Below are positions 7,909 to 15,241 of a stretch of 64,000 nt of DNA, in pieces (the stretch's first letter is position 1; every line of letters begins with the position of its first letter). The stretch spans positions 682,001 to 746,000 of the forward strand of contig CBDBZO010000002.1 in assembly GCA_965213595.1 (NCBI GenBank), given 5' to 3'. The notes beneath the pieces are model-generated. The model was given only the letters and a program-made list of their open reading frames with translations. It was not told the origin of the DNA and did no database searches. This DNA is from JBCCFC01 sp965213595 (GTDB lineage: Bacteria > Chloroflexota > Anaerolineae > Caldilineales > Caldilineaceae). A program made the position numbers and the translations under genes.

Positions 7909-8906
7909 GCTTCTTCTCTCTCCTTTGTATCGTGATGCCCAATCAATTCCTTCGCCGCCTCGACCACCCTTCCCCTAAGCGACAGCGGCTCGACAATCTC
8001 CACCACTGTCCCCAAGCGCAATATCTGCCGACAGGCCTCCTCCTCCGAAGAAAAAATGAGCGGCAGCAGACAGGAGCCATCGGTCGCATCGACTGCCGCC
8101 TGGGCAATCGAGTGGTGAATGCCTTCGCCAAAAGTCTGCACCAGCGCTGGGACGCCGTCGTGTGCCACCCGCAGCGTAACGGGGAACTGGGCCAGGCTCT
8201 CCTGAAACTGGGTCGATTGGGCCGTCCAGTAAGCCGCCAAATCAAAATTCGCCGGGTAGGTAAATGACTCTTCCGTGACCCGCGCTGCCTCAATGCGCGA
8301 AACGCGGTAAATTTGCTCGCGATCCGGGCGACCCACCATCTTCATCCCCGCCACCAAATACCACACCCCCGCCTTGGCGACCAAGCCCAGCGGCTCGACG
8401 ACGCGCTCGCGCCACGCGCCGTCGCCGCGCCGGTAGGTCATGTCGAGGCGGCGCTGCTGCCAGAGCGCTTCCTGCACGGCGGGCAGGTGGGGCGTCGGCT
8501 CCTCGCCCTGCTGCCAGGCGACGGGGTCGAAGTGAATGCGCCGCCGCACAAAATCGGCCGTGTCCTGGAAGGGGCGCGGCAGCGCGGCCGTCAGCTTGAG
8601 CAGGGCGGATTCGGAGGCCTTGCCGATGCCGAGATCGCCCAGCAGACCAGGCACGGTAAAGCTAAACAGCGCGCGCACCTCATCCTCCTTCAAGCCGGTG
8701 AGGTTGGTGCGATAGCTTTCCATCAGCGCGCAGCCGCCGTGTGGCCCGCGCTCGGCATAGACGGGCACGCCCGCAATGCTCAGGGCATCCAGGTCGCGGT
8801 AGACGGTGCGGGTGGAGACTTCGAGCCGCGCGGCCAGTTCGCCCGCGGTCATCTGGCCGCGCGTTTGCAGCAGCATCAGCATCGAGATGAGACGGTCGGC
8901 GCGCAT
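7905..8906 (-). CDS. WYL-domain transcriptional regulator with N-terminal HTH (YafY-like)
   Basis: 333 residues. An N-terminal winged helix (MTAGELAARLEVSTRTVYRDLDALSIAGVP, about residues 19-48) is of the DeoR/HTH_11 type. The WYL domain follows around residues 135-215; its signature region reads GLVAKAGVWYLVAGM. A C-terminal extension ends near 325. WYL regulators sense ligands such as nucleic-acid fragments or small molecules. The gene diverges from the small Arg-rich ORF at 9184, and a dyad at 9086-9104 lies between them. Its stop codon overlaps the inverted repeat of the GxxExxY cassette. Confidence 0.9.
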   Translation of the reverse strand: MRADRLISMLMLLQTRGQMTAGELAARLEVSTRTVYRDLDALSIAGVPVYAERGPHGGCALMESYRTNLTGLKEDEVRALFSFTVPGLLGDLGIGKASESALLKLTAALPRPFQDTADFVRRRIHFDPVAWQQGEEPTPHLPAVQEALWQQRRLDMTYRRGDGAWRERVVEPLGLVAKAGVWYLVAGMKMVGRPDREQIYRVSRIEAARVTEESFTYPANFDLAAYWTAQSTQFQESLAQFPVTLRVAHDGVPALVQTFGEGIHHSIAQAAVDATDGSCLLPLIFSSEEEACRQILRLGTVVEIVEPLSLRGRVVEAAKELIGHHDTKEREEA

Positions 8907-8973
8907 GGCAAGCTCCTGGAAAAGCGTAACGATTCAGGCTCCTGCCCAAATCTCTATGATTACAAAGAAAACG

Positions 8974-9014
8974 GCCCCCCTCTCCCATCCTGGGAGAGGG
9001 GCTGGGCGTGAGGG
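8974..9014. repeat. CCCTCTCCC...GGGAGAGGG palindrome
   Basis: A compact hairpin (CCCCTCTCCCATCC / GGGAGAGGGG) in the WYL leader. The same palindrome class recurs at 26053-26155, 48132-48185, 56780-56990 and 58873-58975. Confidence 0.6.
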
Positions 9015-9085
9015 CTGAACAATTATAGAAAAACGGCGAGTTTCTGAGAAAGATGTCAGCAATTGGCTCAAAAGCGACGGATGAT

Positions 9086-9104
9086 GTTGACACAAGATGT
9101 CAAC
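9086..9104. promoter_or_regulatory. Dyad GTTGACA-N5-TGTCAAC, candidate operator
   Basis: A perfect 7-bp dyad lies in the divergent region between the WYL regulator gene and the small ORF at 9184. Each arm contains TTGACA, so it could be a -35 box or a regulator site. Assignment to the WYL protein is inference from position. Confidence 0.4.
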
Positions 9105-9183
9105 TTTAGCCAGTAAACTGAGCACAGATGGCACTATCGTACCACAAATTGGCTGACAAACTGAACCGAAAGGAACCTTTGCC

Positions 9184-9384
9184 ATGTCGTTCTCTCAGGA
9201 ATCTGAAATTGTCCACATTGGCGATGCCGACAGGCGACGCAGAACACGTTTGCGCCAGGGCCGCATTGGGCTGCGACGGCGACGGGCGCAGCAGCAGCTC
9301 GACCGTCGCCTGGCGCGGTGGGAAACGCGCCGCTGGCGACACTGGCACGAGCAGGTCGACCAGTCGCCGCGGGTAATTGGCTAG
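9184..9384 (+). CDS. Small Arg-rich hypothetical protein
   Basis: 66 residues, ATG at 9184 preceded by AAAGGA. The sequence is strongly basic: runs such as DRRRRTRLRQGRIGLRRRR and later RRWRHW suggest nucleic-acid binding. I recognise no family. It diverges from the WYL regulator gene with a dyad between them. A 13-bp hairpin lies just downstream, as if ending a short transcript. High Arg content is common in spurious ORFs in G+C-rich DNA, so the coding call is uncertain. Confidence 0.45.
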   Translation: MSFSQESEIVHIGDADRRRRTRLRQGRIGLRRRRAQQQLDRRLARWETRRWRHWHEQVDQSPRVIG

Positions 9385-9403
9385 TACACGCTCGTTAACG
9401 ATC

Positions 9404-9434
9404 GCCTGCGCGGAAGATCGACTTCCGCGCAGGC
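9404..9434 (+). terminator. Hairpin after the small Arg-rich ORF
   Basis: A 13-bp perfect stem (GCCTGCGCGGAAG / CTTCCGCGCAGGC) with a 5-base loop, starting 19 bases after the stop. There is no T-tract, so it could instead be a repeat. Confidence 0.45.
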
Positions 9435-9448
9435 TGTACCCACCATTT

Positions 9449-9791
9449 CAGCAATGCCAAATTTGGACCGCTTGCTGCCTAGTTGAAGAGAGTTTCGCCG
9501 CGGATTGCGCGGATTACGCGGGTTTCTGTCTCTGACTCCGCGCAAATCTGCGCAATCCGCGGCGAAAAATTCTTCCGGTAAGGCTAATCCAAGATTATAA
9601 ATATACCACGGCTGATTGTGATGGAGGTACGTTGCACTTTCCCAAGTGCAACGCACCGTAGGCTGTGTTGGCCGCACAAGAGAGAGAGTCGACCGTGCGT
9701 CGCACCTTCTGAGGTGCGTCGCACATCCAACATGGCTTATCCCGGTATAGTTGATTTCCTGGAATTGCCTAAGTTAAATTCGGAATTGCTG
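9449..9791 (-). mobile_element. Small inverted-repeat element, family C, interrupted by a family A copy
   Basis: The outer ends are CAGCAATGCCAAATTT (9449) and AATTCGGAATTGCTG (ending 9791). Flanks are CCACCATTT (9440-9448) and CCACCGTCT (9792-9800), a decayed 9-bp target duplication (7 of 9 match). Removing the inner element plus one TAA leaves exactly 152 bp, the length of the intact copy at 35840-35991. That copy matches this one at well over 90% by eye, in opposite orientation. The interior is a palindrome built on CGCCGCGGATTGCGCGGAT. This accounts for most of the gene-free stretch 9385-9875. Confidence 0.85.
9582..9769 (-). mobile_element. Small inverted-repeat element, family A, copy 2 (188 bp), nested
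   Basis: Reverse-oriented copy of the element at 5861-6048, of identical length. It is flanked by TAA at 9579-9581 and 9770-9772. It lies inside a family C element, whose uninterrupted relative has a single TAA at this point. This shows that family A inserts and duplicates TAA. Confidence 0.92.
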
Positions 9792-9849
9792 CCACCGTCT
9801 TTCCCCGCTTGACAACCGCTACATTTCCCCTTACAGTAGCTTCACAATA

Positions 9850-9864
9850 TGAAACAATATTTCA
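9850..9864. promoter_or_regulatory. Probable IclR-type operator TGAAACAATATTTCA
   Basis: A near-perfect 15-bp dyad (TGAAA-N5-TTTCA, with the middle also nearly symmetric) whose centre is 19 bases upstream of the IclR-family start codon. IclR regulators commonly bind such A/T-rich TGGAAA/TTTCCA-like dyads and repress themselves. Autoregulation is inferred from position. Confidence 0.55.
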
Positions 9865-9875
9865 CTATCTAAATC

Positions 9876-10667
9876 GTGTCCGATCCATCCTACCCCGGCG
9901 CGCAGTCGGTTTCCCGCGCCGTTGGCCTGCTCAAGCTCTTTAGCGACGCGCAACCCGCATGGTCGCTGGCGAATTTTGTACAGGCAACTGACCTCAACAA
10001 AACAACCGTCTACCGCCTGCTTTCCGCACTTGAAAGCGAGGGTCTAGTCGCGCGGGCGGACGACGGCTGCTACCGCCTTGGCCCGGAGATGATTGCGCTG
10101 GGCGGCTGTGCCATGCGCACGAATGATCTGCGCAGCGTGGCGCGGCCGCGGCTGGAGCAGGTGGCGGAATCCACGGGCGAAGCGGCCACGCTGGAGGTGC
10201 TGATGGGCGCCCTCGCGACGGGGCAAGCCCAGATGCTGGTGCTGGACGAAGTGGTGAGCAGCTACTTAGTCGGCATGTCGCAGGATGTGGGCGCGCGCTT
10301 GCCGCTCCACGCCACATCGACAGGCTTGCTGCTGCTGGCCTTCCAGCCGGAGAACGCTATCGCGCAATGGATGGAGTCGCCGCGCAAGAAAATCACCCCA
10401 CAGACGCAGGTCAACGCATCGGCGTTGACCAAAACGCTGCAAACAATCCGTCAGCAAGGATACGCGACCACCGTGGGCGAACTCGAAATCGGCTTCAACG
10501 CCGTGGCCGCGCCGGTGCTGGATCATGCGGGGGCGGTAGTGGCGGCGATGAGCGTGGGCGGGCCGAGCGCGCGGCTGGACGAGACGCGGCTCGTCGAAAT
10601 TGCCGCGGTGCTGCAGGAGGCAACGCGACACGTGTCGCGGCAGCTGGGGTATCGCTCGCCGAAGTGA
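9876..10667 (+). CDS. IclR family transcriptional regulator
   Basis: 263 residues from a GTG start. An N-terminal winged helix (SVSRAVGLLKLF, LNKTTVYRLLSALESEGLV, residues about 8-55) precedes the IclR effector-binding domain (about 75-255). That domain includes LPLHATSTGLLLLAF and the family tract GYATTVGELEIGFNAVAAPVLDHAGAVVAAMSV. IclR proteins bind small organic acids or sugars. The aminotransferase downstream on the same strand is a possible target, but a hairpin separates them. A possible -10 (TATCTA) lies only four bases from the GTG, so the transcript may have almost no leader. Confidence 0.92.
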   Translation: MSDPSYPGAQSVSRAVGLLKLFSDAQPAWSLANFVQATDLNKTTVYRLLSALESEGLVARADDGCYRLGPEMIALGGCAMRTNDLRSVARPRLEQVAESTGEAATLEVLMGALATGQAQMLVLDEVVSSYLVGMSQDVGARLPLHATSTGLLLLAFQPENAIAQWMESPRKKITPQTQVNASALTKTLQTIRQQGYATTVGELEIGFNAVAAPVLDHAGAVVAAMSVGGPSARLDETRLVEIAAVLQEATRHVSRQLGYRSPK

Positions 10668-10711
10668 CCGCCACGGTGCAAAATCGGTCTAGTCCTTCCC
10701 AAATCGTTTGC

Positions 10712-10760
10712 GCCGTGATTGTCACTTTCCGCTGGCTGTCCGAGAAGTGACAATCACGGC
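10712..10760 (+). terminator. Strong hairpin after the IclR gene
   Basis: A 16-bp perfect stem (GCCGTGATTGTCACTT / AAGTGACAATCACGGC) with a 17-base loop, without a following T-tract. It separates the regulator from the aminotransferase and is either a terminator or a small repeat. Confidence 0.5.
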
Positions 10761-10859
10761 CCACGCATCGTCTTGTACTTCCTCTGATAGAGGGCCGTGA
10801 CGGTCGCCGCGATTCATCGCCTACCAGTTCACGCATCACGTTTCACGAAAGGATTTTCC

Positions 10860-12227
10860 ATGACCTCATCCGTTCTCGACCGACCGTCGATTCAGCGCTA
10901 TAGCGTGCCCGGCCCCAAGGCGCGCGCCATTCTGGAGCGCGATGCCCGCTTCGTTTCGCCCGCCTATGGCCGCGAACACCCCTTTGTCATGTCGCACGGG
11001 CGGGGCAGCGAGGTGTGGGATGTCGACGGCAACCGCTACTTGGACTTTGTCGCGGGCATCGCCGTCAACGCGACGGGGCACAGCCACCCGCACGTGGTCG
11101 ACGCCGTGAAAGCGCAGGCGGACAAATTTTTGCACATCTCGTCCGATTTCTACCACGAGCAGTGGGTGGAACTGAGCGAGCGGCTGGGCGCGATTGCGCC
11201 CTTCGACGAGCCGGCCCGCATCTTCCTGGGCAATTCGGGGACGGAGGCGGTGGAGGCGGCGATCAAGTTGGCGATGCACCACACCGGTCGCCACCGCTTC
11301 GTCGGCTTTCTGAGCAGCTTCCACGGGCGCACGCTGGGCTCGCTCGGCTTTACGAGCAGCAAAACGACGCAGCGCGCCGGCTTTCTGCCCGCGACCAACG
11401 TTACCCATATTCCGTACCCCAACACCTACCGACCGCTGCTCGCCTGCCAACCCGGCCAGGAGGATTACGGCGACACCGTGGTCGATTACCTGGAGCAGGT
11501 CGTCTTCAAGAGCCTGCTGCCGCCGGAGAGCGTGGCGGGGATTTTAGTCGAGCCGATTCAGGGCGAGGGGGGCTACATCGTGCCGCCGGACAATTTCTTT
11601 CCGCGGCTGCGCAAAGTGTGCGACCAGCACGGCATCGTGCTGATTGTCGACGAGGTGCAGAGCGGCATGGGGCGCACGGGCAAGTGGTGGGCCATTGAAC
11701 ACGCTGATATAGGAGGGTCAAGCGTGCAGCCGGACATTGTCTGCTCGGCCAAGGGGATTGCGAGCGGCGTGCCGCTGGGCGCAATGATTGCAAGGGAAAG
11801 CATTTCGACGTGGGGGCCGGGCGCACACGGCAACACCTACGGCGGCAACCCCATCGCCTGCGCCGCGGCGATTGCCACGCTGGACGTGCTGGCCAACGGC
11901 GGCGTCGACAACGCGAGGGAGCAGGGCGAATACCTGATGGACGCGCTCTGCGAAATTGGCGCGCGCCACCCGTCAATTGGCGACGTGCGCGGGCGCGGGC
12001 TGATGGTTGGCGTCGAATTTATCGGCGACAAACCAACGCGCACGCCCTCCGTCGAAATTCGCAACCGCACCAACGAGCTTGCTTTCGAGCACGGCCTGCT
12101 GCTGATGGGCTGCGGCACCAACGCCACGCGCTTTATCCCGCCGCTGATCGTCGAGCGGGCGCAGGTCGATGAGGCGCTGCAAATTTTCGAGCACGCGCTG
12201 TCGCAGGCGGAGGAAGAGCTGCTGTAG
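10860..12227 (+). CDS. Class III pyridoxal-phosphate aminotransferase (acetylornithine / 4-aminobutyrate type)
   Basis: 455 residues from the ATG at 10860, which has GAAAGGA upstream; the GTG at 10797 is too far. Class III motifs: GNSGTEAVEAAIKLA (PLP phosphate binding), FHGRTLGSLGFTSSK, EPIQGEGG, LIVDEVQSGMGRTGKWW (Asp near 264 pairs with the PLP ring nitrogen) and SAKGIASGVPLGA, with the PLP lysine near 298. Substrates in the class include ornithine derivatives, GABA and beta-alanine; the sequence alone does not choose. A few extra residues (ADIGGSS) precede the PLP-lysine strand. It follows the IclR regulator, which may control it. Confidence 0.88.
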   Translation: MTSSVLDRPSIQRYSVPGPKARAILERDARFVSPAYGREHPFVMSHGRGSEVWDVDGNRYLDFVAGIAVNATGHSHPHVVDAVKAQADKFLHISSDFYHEQWVELSERLGAIAPFDEPARIFLGNSGTEAVEAAIKLAMHHTGRHRFVGFLSSFHGRTLGSLGFTSSKTTQRAGFLPATNVTHIPYPNTYRPLLACQPGQEDYGDTVVDYLEQVVFKSLLPPESVAGILVEPIQGEGGYIVPPDNFFPRLRKVCDQHGIVLIVDEVQSGMGRTGKWWAIEHADIGGSSVQPDIVCSAKGIASGVPLGAMIARESISTWGPGAHGNTYGGNPIACAAAIATLDVLANGGVDNAREQGEYLMDALCEIGARHPSIGDVRGRGLMVGVEFIGDKPTRTPSVEIRNRTNELAFEHGLLLMGCGTNATRFIPPLIVERAQVDEALQIFEHALSQAEEELL

Positions 12228-12250
12228 GGTGCTGGTCGAGCAGCAGGGGG

Positions 12251-13336
12251 CTAATTCCCTTCCGGCACGTAGCGCCTCACCAACGCCTGCCAGGCCGGCG
12301 ACTCCGTTGCTTCTAGAACAATCCGATTGAGCGGATCGCGCAGCTCGCTCCCCGGCGGCAGCACAAAGACGTAGCGCTGTGGATTGATGTCCGTAGCGGT
12401 AACGCGCAGGGCCCCGCCCAGCGATTCGCCGTTGACGTGGCGCAGCGTCGCCGCATCGTGGACAAAGACGTCCGCGTCGCCGTCGCGCACGGCGCGCAGC
12501 CCCGCGGCGACGCTGTCGTAGCCCTGAAAGGCAATGCGCTCCTCCGTGAGAAAATCGGCGGCTGCCGTCTGCGCGACGCTGCCGACGCTGCGGCCGCGCA
12601 GGCTGCCGGGAAACTGGCCCGTGCCCAAGCCCGCATCCAGCGTGAGCACGGAGACGAGCGAAGCCGTGAGAATCGCCGTCACCGCCATCGCAATTAGCAT
12701 CCAGATCAGCGCGACAATGCGCCCGCCCACGGTCAGCGGCGCTTTGTCGCCATAGCCGATGGTGGACATCGTCACCCCCGCCCACCAGAAGCCCGACCAG
12801 ATGCCGCGCGCGGGCTCCTCCTGGAACATGTCGGTATTGGCCTCGCGCTCGAAGAGCCAGACCACGATGCCCACCAGCAAAAATGCGATGGACAGCACCG
12901 CTGCAATTTGCCAGAAGCGCGGCGAGAAGAAGGCGCCCGCAATCGCCAGCAGGCTGCGCTCGGCGGGCTGTGCCGTGCCCAGCGTGGAGACCAAATAGGG
13001 CTGGGTAAAATCGACTTGCCCCACGGCCTCCGCGCTGGCAACCGCGCCCACCGCCACATCCAGCGAGCCATTGGCCACGCCGCTCACCAGCGCCTCGCGC
13101 TCGACTTCGCGCCACTCGTACGCTAGATCGAGCGCCTCCGCCGCATCGCGCCACAAATTCACCGCCAGCCCATCCCAGCCCTGCGGCTGCTGATCGTCCC
13201 GAATCGCAAAGGGCGGCGCATGGGCCACGCCGACAATCAGGGGTTCAGCTTGTGTGGGGAGAGCGGCGCGCGCGGTCGAGGCGAGCGTAAGCAGTAGAGT
13301 GGACAGAATCAACAGGAGGAGAGGAAGCAGACGCAT
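12251..13336 (-). CDS. GluR0-like prokaryotic ionotropic glutamate receptor (ligand-gated K+ channel)
   Basis: 361 residues with the receptor layout in order: signal peptide (1-24), first half of a periplasmic-binding-type ligand domain (about 30-135), first transmembrane helix (141-163), re-entrant pore loop with K+ selectivity filter TIGYGD (192-197, in VTMSTIGYGDKAP), second helix (203-232), then the second ligand-domain half (about 245-355). This is the S1-M1-P-M2-S2 plan of Synechocystis GluR0. Prediction: an amino-acid-gated potassium channel in the cytoplasmic membrane. The ligand cannot be read from sequence. It stands alone on the minus strand, tail to tail with the aminotransferase. 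Confidence 0.85.
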   Translation of the reverse strand: MRLLPLLLLILSTLLLTLASTARAALPTQAEPLIVGVAHAPPFAIRDDQQPQGWDGLAVNLWRDAAEALDLAYEWREVEREALVSGVANGSLDVAVGAVASAEAVGQVDFTQPYLVSTLGTAQPAERSLLAIAGAFFSPRFWQIAAVLSIAFLLVGIVVWLFEREANTDMFQEEPARGIWSGFWWAGVTMSTIGYGDKAPLTVGGRIVALIWMLIAMAVTAILTASLVSVLTLDAGLGTGQFPGSLRGRSVGSVAQTAAADFLTEERIAFQGYDSVAAGLRAVRDGDADVFVHDAATLRHVNGESLGGALRVTATDINPQRYVFVLPPGSELRDPLNRIVLEATESPAWQALVRRYVPEGN

Positions 13337-13410
13337 GATGAGTGAGAAAAGCTGGGTGATTTTTCCCGATCATGCGCCATCGCGCGGGGAGAGGATAGGG
13401 GATTGACTAC

Positions 13411-13451
13411 AGTTTACGTAGGGATACGCCATGGCGTGCCCTACGTAAACT
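13411..13451. repeat. Near-perfect 41-bp palindrome
   Basis: Arms AGTTTACGTAGGG and CCCTACGTAAACT flank a central ACGCCATGGCGT, with one unpaired base. It fills the gap between two minus-strand genes and overlaps the stop codon of the DUF423 gene. It is comparable to the loop-free palindromes at 20958 and 23276. Confidence 0.65.
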
Positions 13452-13836
13452 AGCTCCGCCAGGCCGCAAGCGCCAAACAGACCCAGCCCGCAATAAACGC
13501 CACCCCCCCAAGCGGCGTGATCGCGCCCAGCCAGTTGGCCCCCTCGCCCAGCAGCCGCGTGACCGTCAGCGTATAAAGGCTGCCGGAGAAGATCACGACG
13601 CCGGCCACGAAGAGCCAGCCCGCCGTGGTCGCCAGCGTGCTCTGGGGAAAACGCGTCGCCGCCACGGAGACGGCCACGAGCGCCAGCGCGTGGTAGAAGT
13701 GGTAGCGCACGCCGGTCTCAAAAGTCGCCAGCTGGGCGGCGCTCAGGCGAGCCTCCAGCGCGTGCGCGCCAAATGCGCCCAGCGCCACGGCCAAGCCAGC
13801 GAGCAGCGCGGCGAGCACAAAAAAGGTTCGGTCCAT
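13450..13836 (-). CDS. DUF423 family small membrane protein
   Basis: 128 residues from the ATG at 13836; GGGAGAG lies just upstream, so the longer TTG start is rejected. There are four hydrophobic segments, and the family signature GAFGAHALEARLS appears near the N terminus, with YHFYHALALVAV and GVVIFSGSLYTL as the later conserved helices. DUF423 proteins (such as E. coli YgdD) are of unknown function in the cytoplasmic membrane. Confidence 0.9.
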   Translation of the reverse strand: MDRTFFVLAALLAGLAVALGAFGAHALEARLSAAQLATFETGVRYHFYHALALVAVSVAATRFPQSTLATTAGWLFVAGVVIFSGSLYTLTVTRLLGEGANWLGAITPLGGVAFIAGWVCLALAAWRS

Positions 13837-13855
13837 GATCTCTCCCAAAATATTT

Positions 13856-13952
13856 CAACGCGGAGGGCGCGGAGAAAAGAGGCGCGGAGGGCCGCAGAGG
13901 ACAGCAAGAGGCTCTGTTCCTCTCCGCTTCTCCTTTGCGCCCTCCGCGTCCA
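13856..13952. repeat. CGCGGAGG-type intergenic palindrome
   Basis: Arms CAACGCGGAGGGCGCGGAG and CTTTGCGCCCTCCGCGTC enclose GAGGGCCGCAGAGG-rich sequence. It lies between divergent-leader DNA of DUF423 and the end of the propeller lipoprotein gene. The same repeat opens the stretch at 49264. Confidence 0.7.
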
Positions 13953-13954
13953 AT

Positions 13955-15121
13955 CTACTCTCTCTCTACCCGGTAAATGGTTCCCGTCGCAAAGTCGCTC
14001 ACCAGCAGCGAATCGCCGTCGACCAGCAGGTGCTGCGGGTTGGTGAGCCCATCCAGGAAGGGCTCGACCGTGCCGGTGGCGTTGTCGCCGCTTTCGGTGA
14101 TTTGCACGCGCTGCACGCCGCGCCCAACCCACAGCGCCACGAGCAGTTCGAGGTTGTCCGAATCGGCGGTAAAGGGCGAGACGACGATGCTCGTCGGCGA
14201 GCTGTGCGGCGCAAAGGTAACGACGGGCGGGCGCGTTTCGGCGCAAATTTCCTCCGTGCCGCCGTAGTTGCGCGCCGGGAGCTGATCGCCGTAGCACTGG
14301 GGCCAGCCAAAATCCGCCCCTTCGACCACCAGGTTGATCTCCTCCGGCGGCGCTTCGCCGTTGACCGGGTCGTCGCCCATCTCGGTCGTCCACAGGCGAC
14401 CCTCATCGTCGATGGTGCGGGCGTAGGCCCCCTTGAGGCCGGTGGCGAGCGGCTGTGGATTTTGCGGCTCCGCCGGGTCGAGCTGCCAAATCGTCCCCGA
14501 ACCGGGCTGCGCCCCGTTGCCCTGCCGCCGACCGCTCGTCTCGTAGAGGAGCATCCCGTCGTCGGTTGCCGTCAGCGTGCCTTCGGAGCGGCCGTTAAAG
14601 GGCAAGTCGCTGAGGATGGTTTCCGGCTCGCCGACGCCGTTGTTCTCACCGTCATTTTCGCTGAGCGGCGCGCGCAGAATGTCGCGCCCGGCGGCGATCC
14701 AGAGCGCCCCGTCGAGCACGGCGATGCCCGTCGGCTTGGTCAACCCCGTCAGCAGCGTCTCGCGCTCGCCCGTTGCCAAATCGATGGCCACGACTTCGCC
14801 CGCGCCCGCATTTTCTTGCCCAGCCAGCTGCGCCACCCACAGCCGCCCGTCCGGACCAATCACGTGCTGCGTCGGCCCCGTCAGCCCCTCGACGGCGACG
14901 TTTGCGCGGAAGCCGTCGGGCAGAGTCAGGCCGAGATCGGCGGTGGGATCGGGCAGTGGGTTTTCGGAGGTGGTTTCGGTGATGGCTTCGCTGGCGGGCG
15001 CAGTCGCCGTGGCGCTGACTTCCTGAGCGGAGGGGCCGGGCGTGGCGGCGGGCGATGTCGCCACGCAGGCGGCGAGGAGGAAAGCCAATAGGCTGGGAAA
15101 GAAGAGTCGGTTTGTGTTCAT
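13955..15121 (-). CDS. Lipoprotein with PQQ-type sugar dehydrogenase / sorbosone-dehydrogenase-like beta-propeller
   Basis: 388 residues from the ATG at 15121. The signal peptide ends in lipobox FLLAAC (Cys19), then a Thr/Ala/Pro-rich linker. A propeller fold follows, with repeated strands such as GPTQHVIGPDGRLWVAQL, LTKPTGIAVLDGALWIA and ARTIDDEGRLWTTEMGDD. The segment ADFGWPQCYGD is typical of the PQQ-dependent sugar dehydrogenase/sorbosone family. It is anchored outside the membrane and probably acts on or binds sugars. PQQ use is family knowledge and not shown here. Confidence 0.8.
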   Translation of the reverse strand: MNTNRLFFPSLLAFLLAACVATSPAATPGPSAQEVSATATAPASEAITETTSENPLPDPTADLGLTLPDGFRANVAVEGLTGPTQHVIGPDGRLWVAQLAGQENAGAGEVVAIDLATGERETLLTGLTKPTGIAVLDGALWIAAGRDILRAPLSENDGENNGVGEPETILSDLPFNGRSEGTLTATDDGMLLYETSGRRQGNGAQPGSGTIWQLDPAEPQNPQPLATGLKGAYARTIDDEGRLWTTEMGDDPVNGEAPPEEINLVVEGADFGWPQCYGDQLPARNYGGTEEICAETRPPVVTFAPHSSPTSIVVSPFTADSDNLELLVALWVGRGVQRVQITESGDNATGTVEPFLDGLTNPQHLLVDGDSLLVSDFATGTIYRVERE

Positions 15122-15241
15122 GGTTAAGTTTTCTATACTATCGACACGAATAAATTTATCGTACCACTCACCGCGCCCGCCAACCGCAACACGCATCACG
15201 ATTTCGAGGTTGTTGAAAGAAGAGAACTTCTATTTTTCGAC

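Noticed and set aside
9618..9812. 64-codon ORF within the family A/C elements
   Set aside because: Translation of hairpin DNA. The corresponding sequence in the other A copies gives different, unconserved products because of frame-changing differences.
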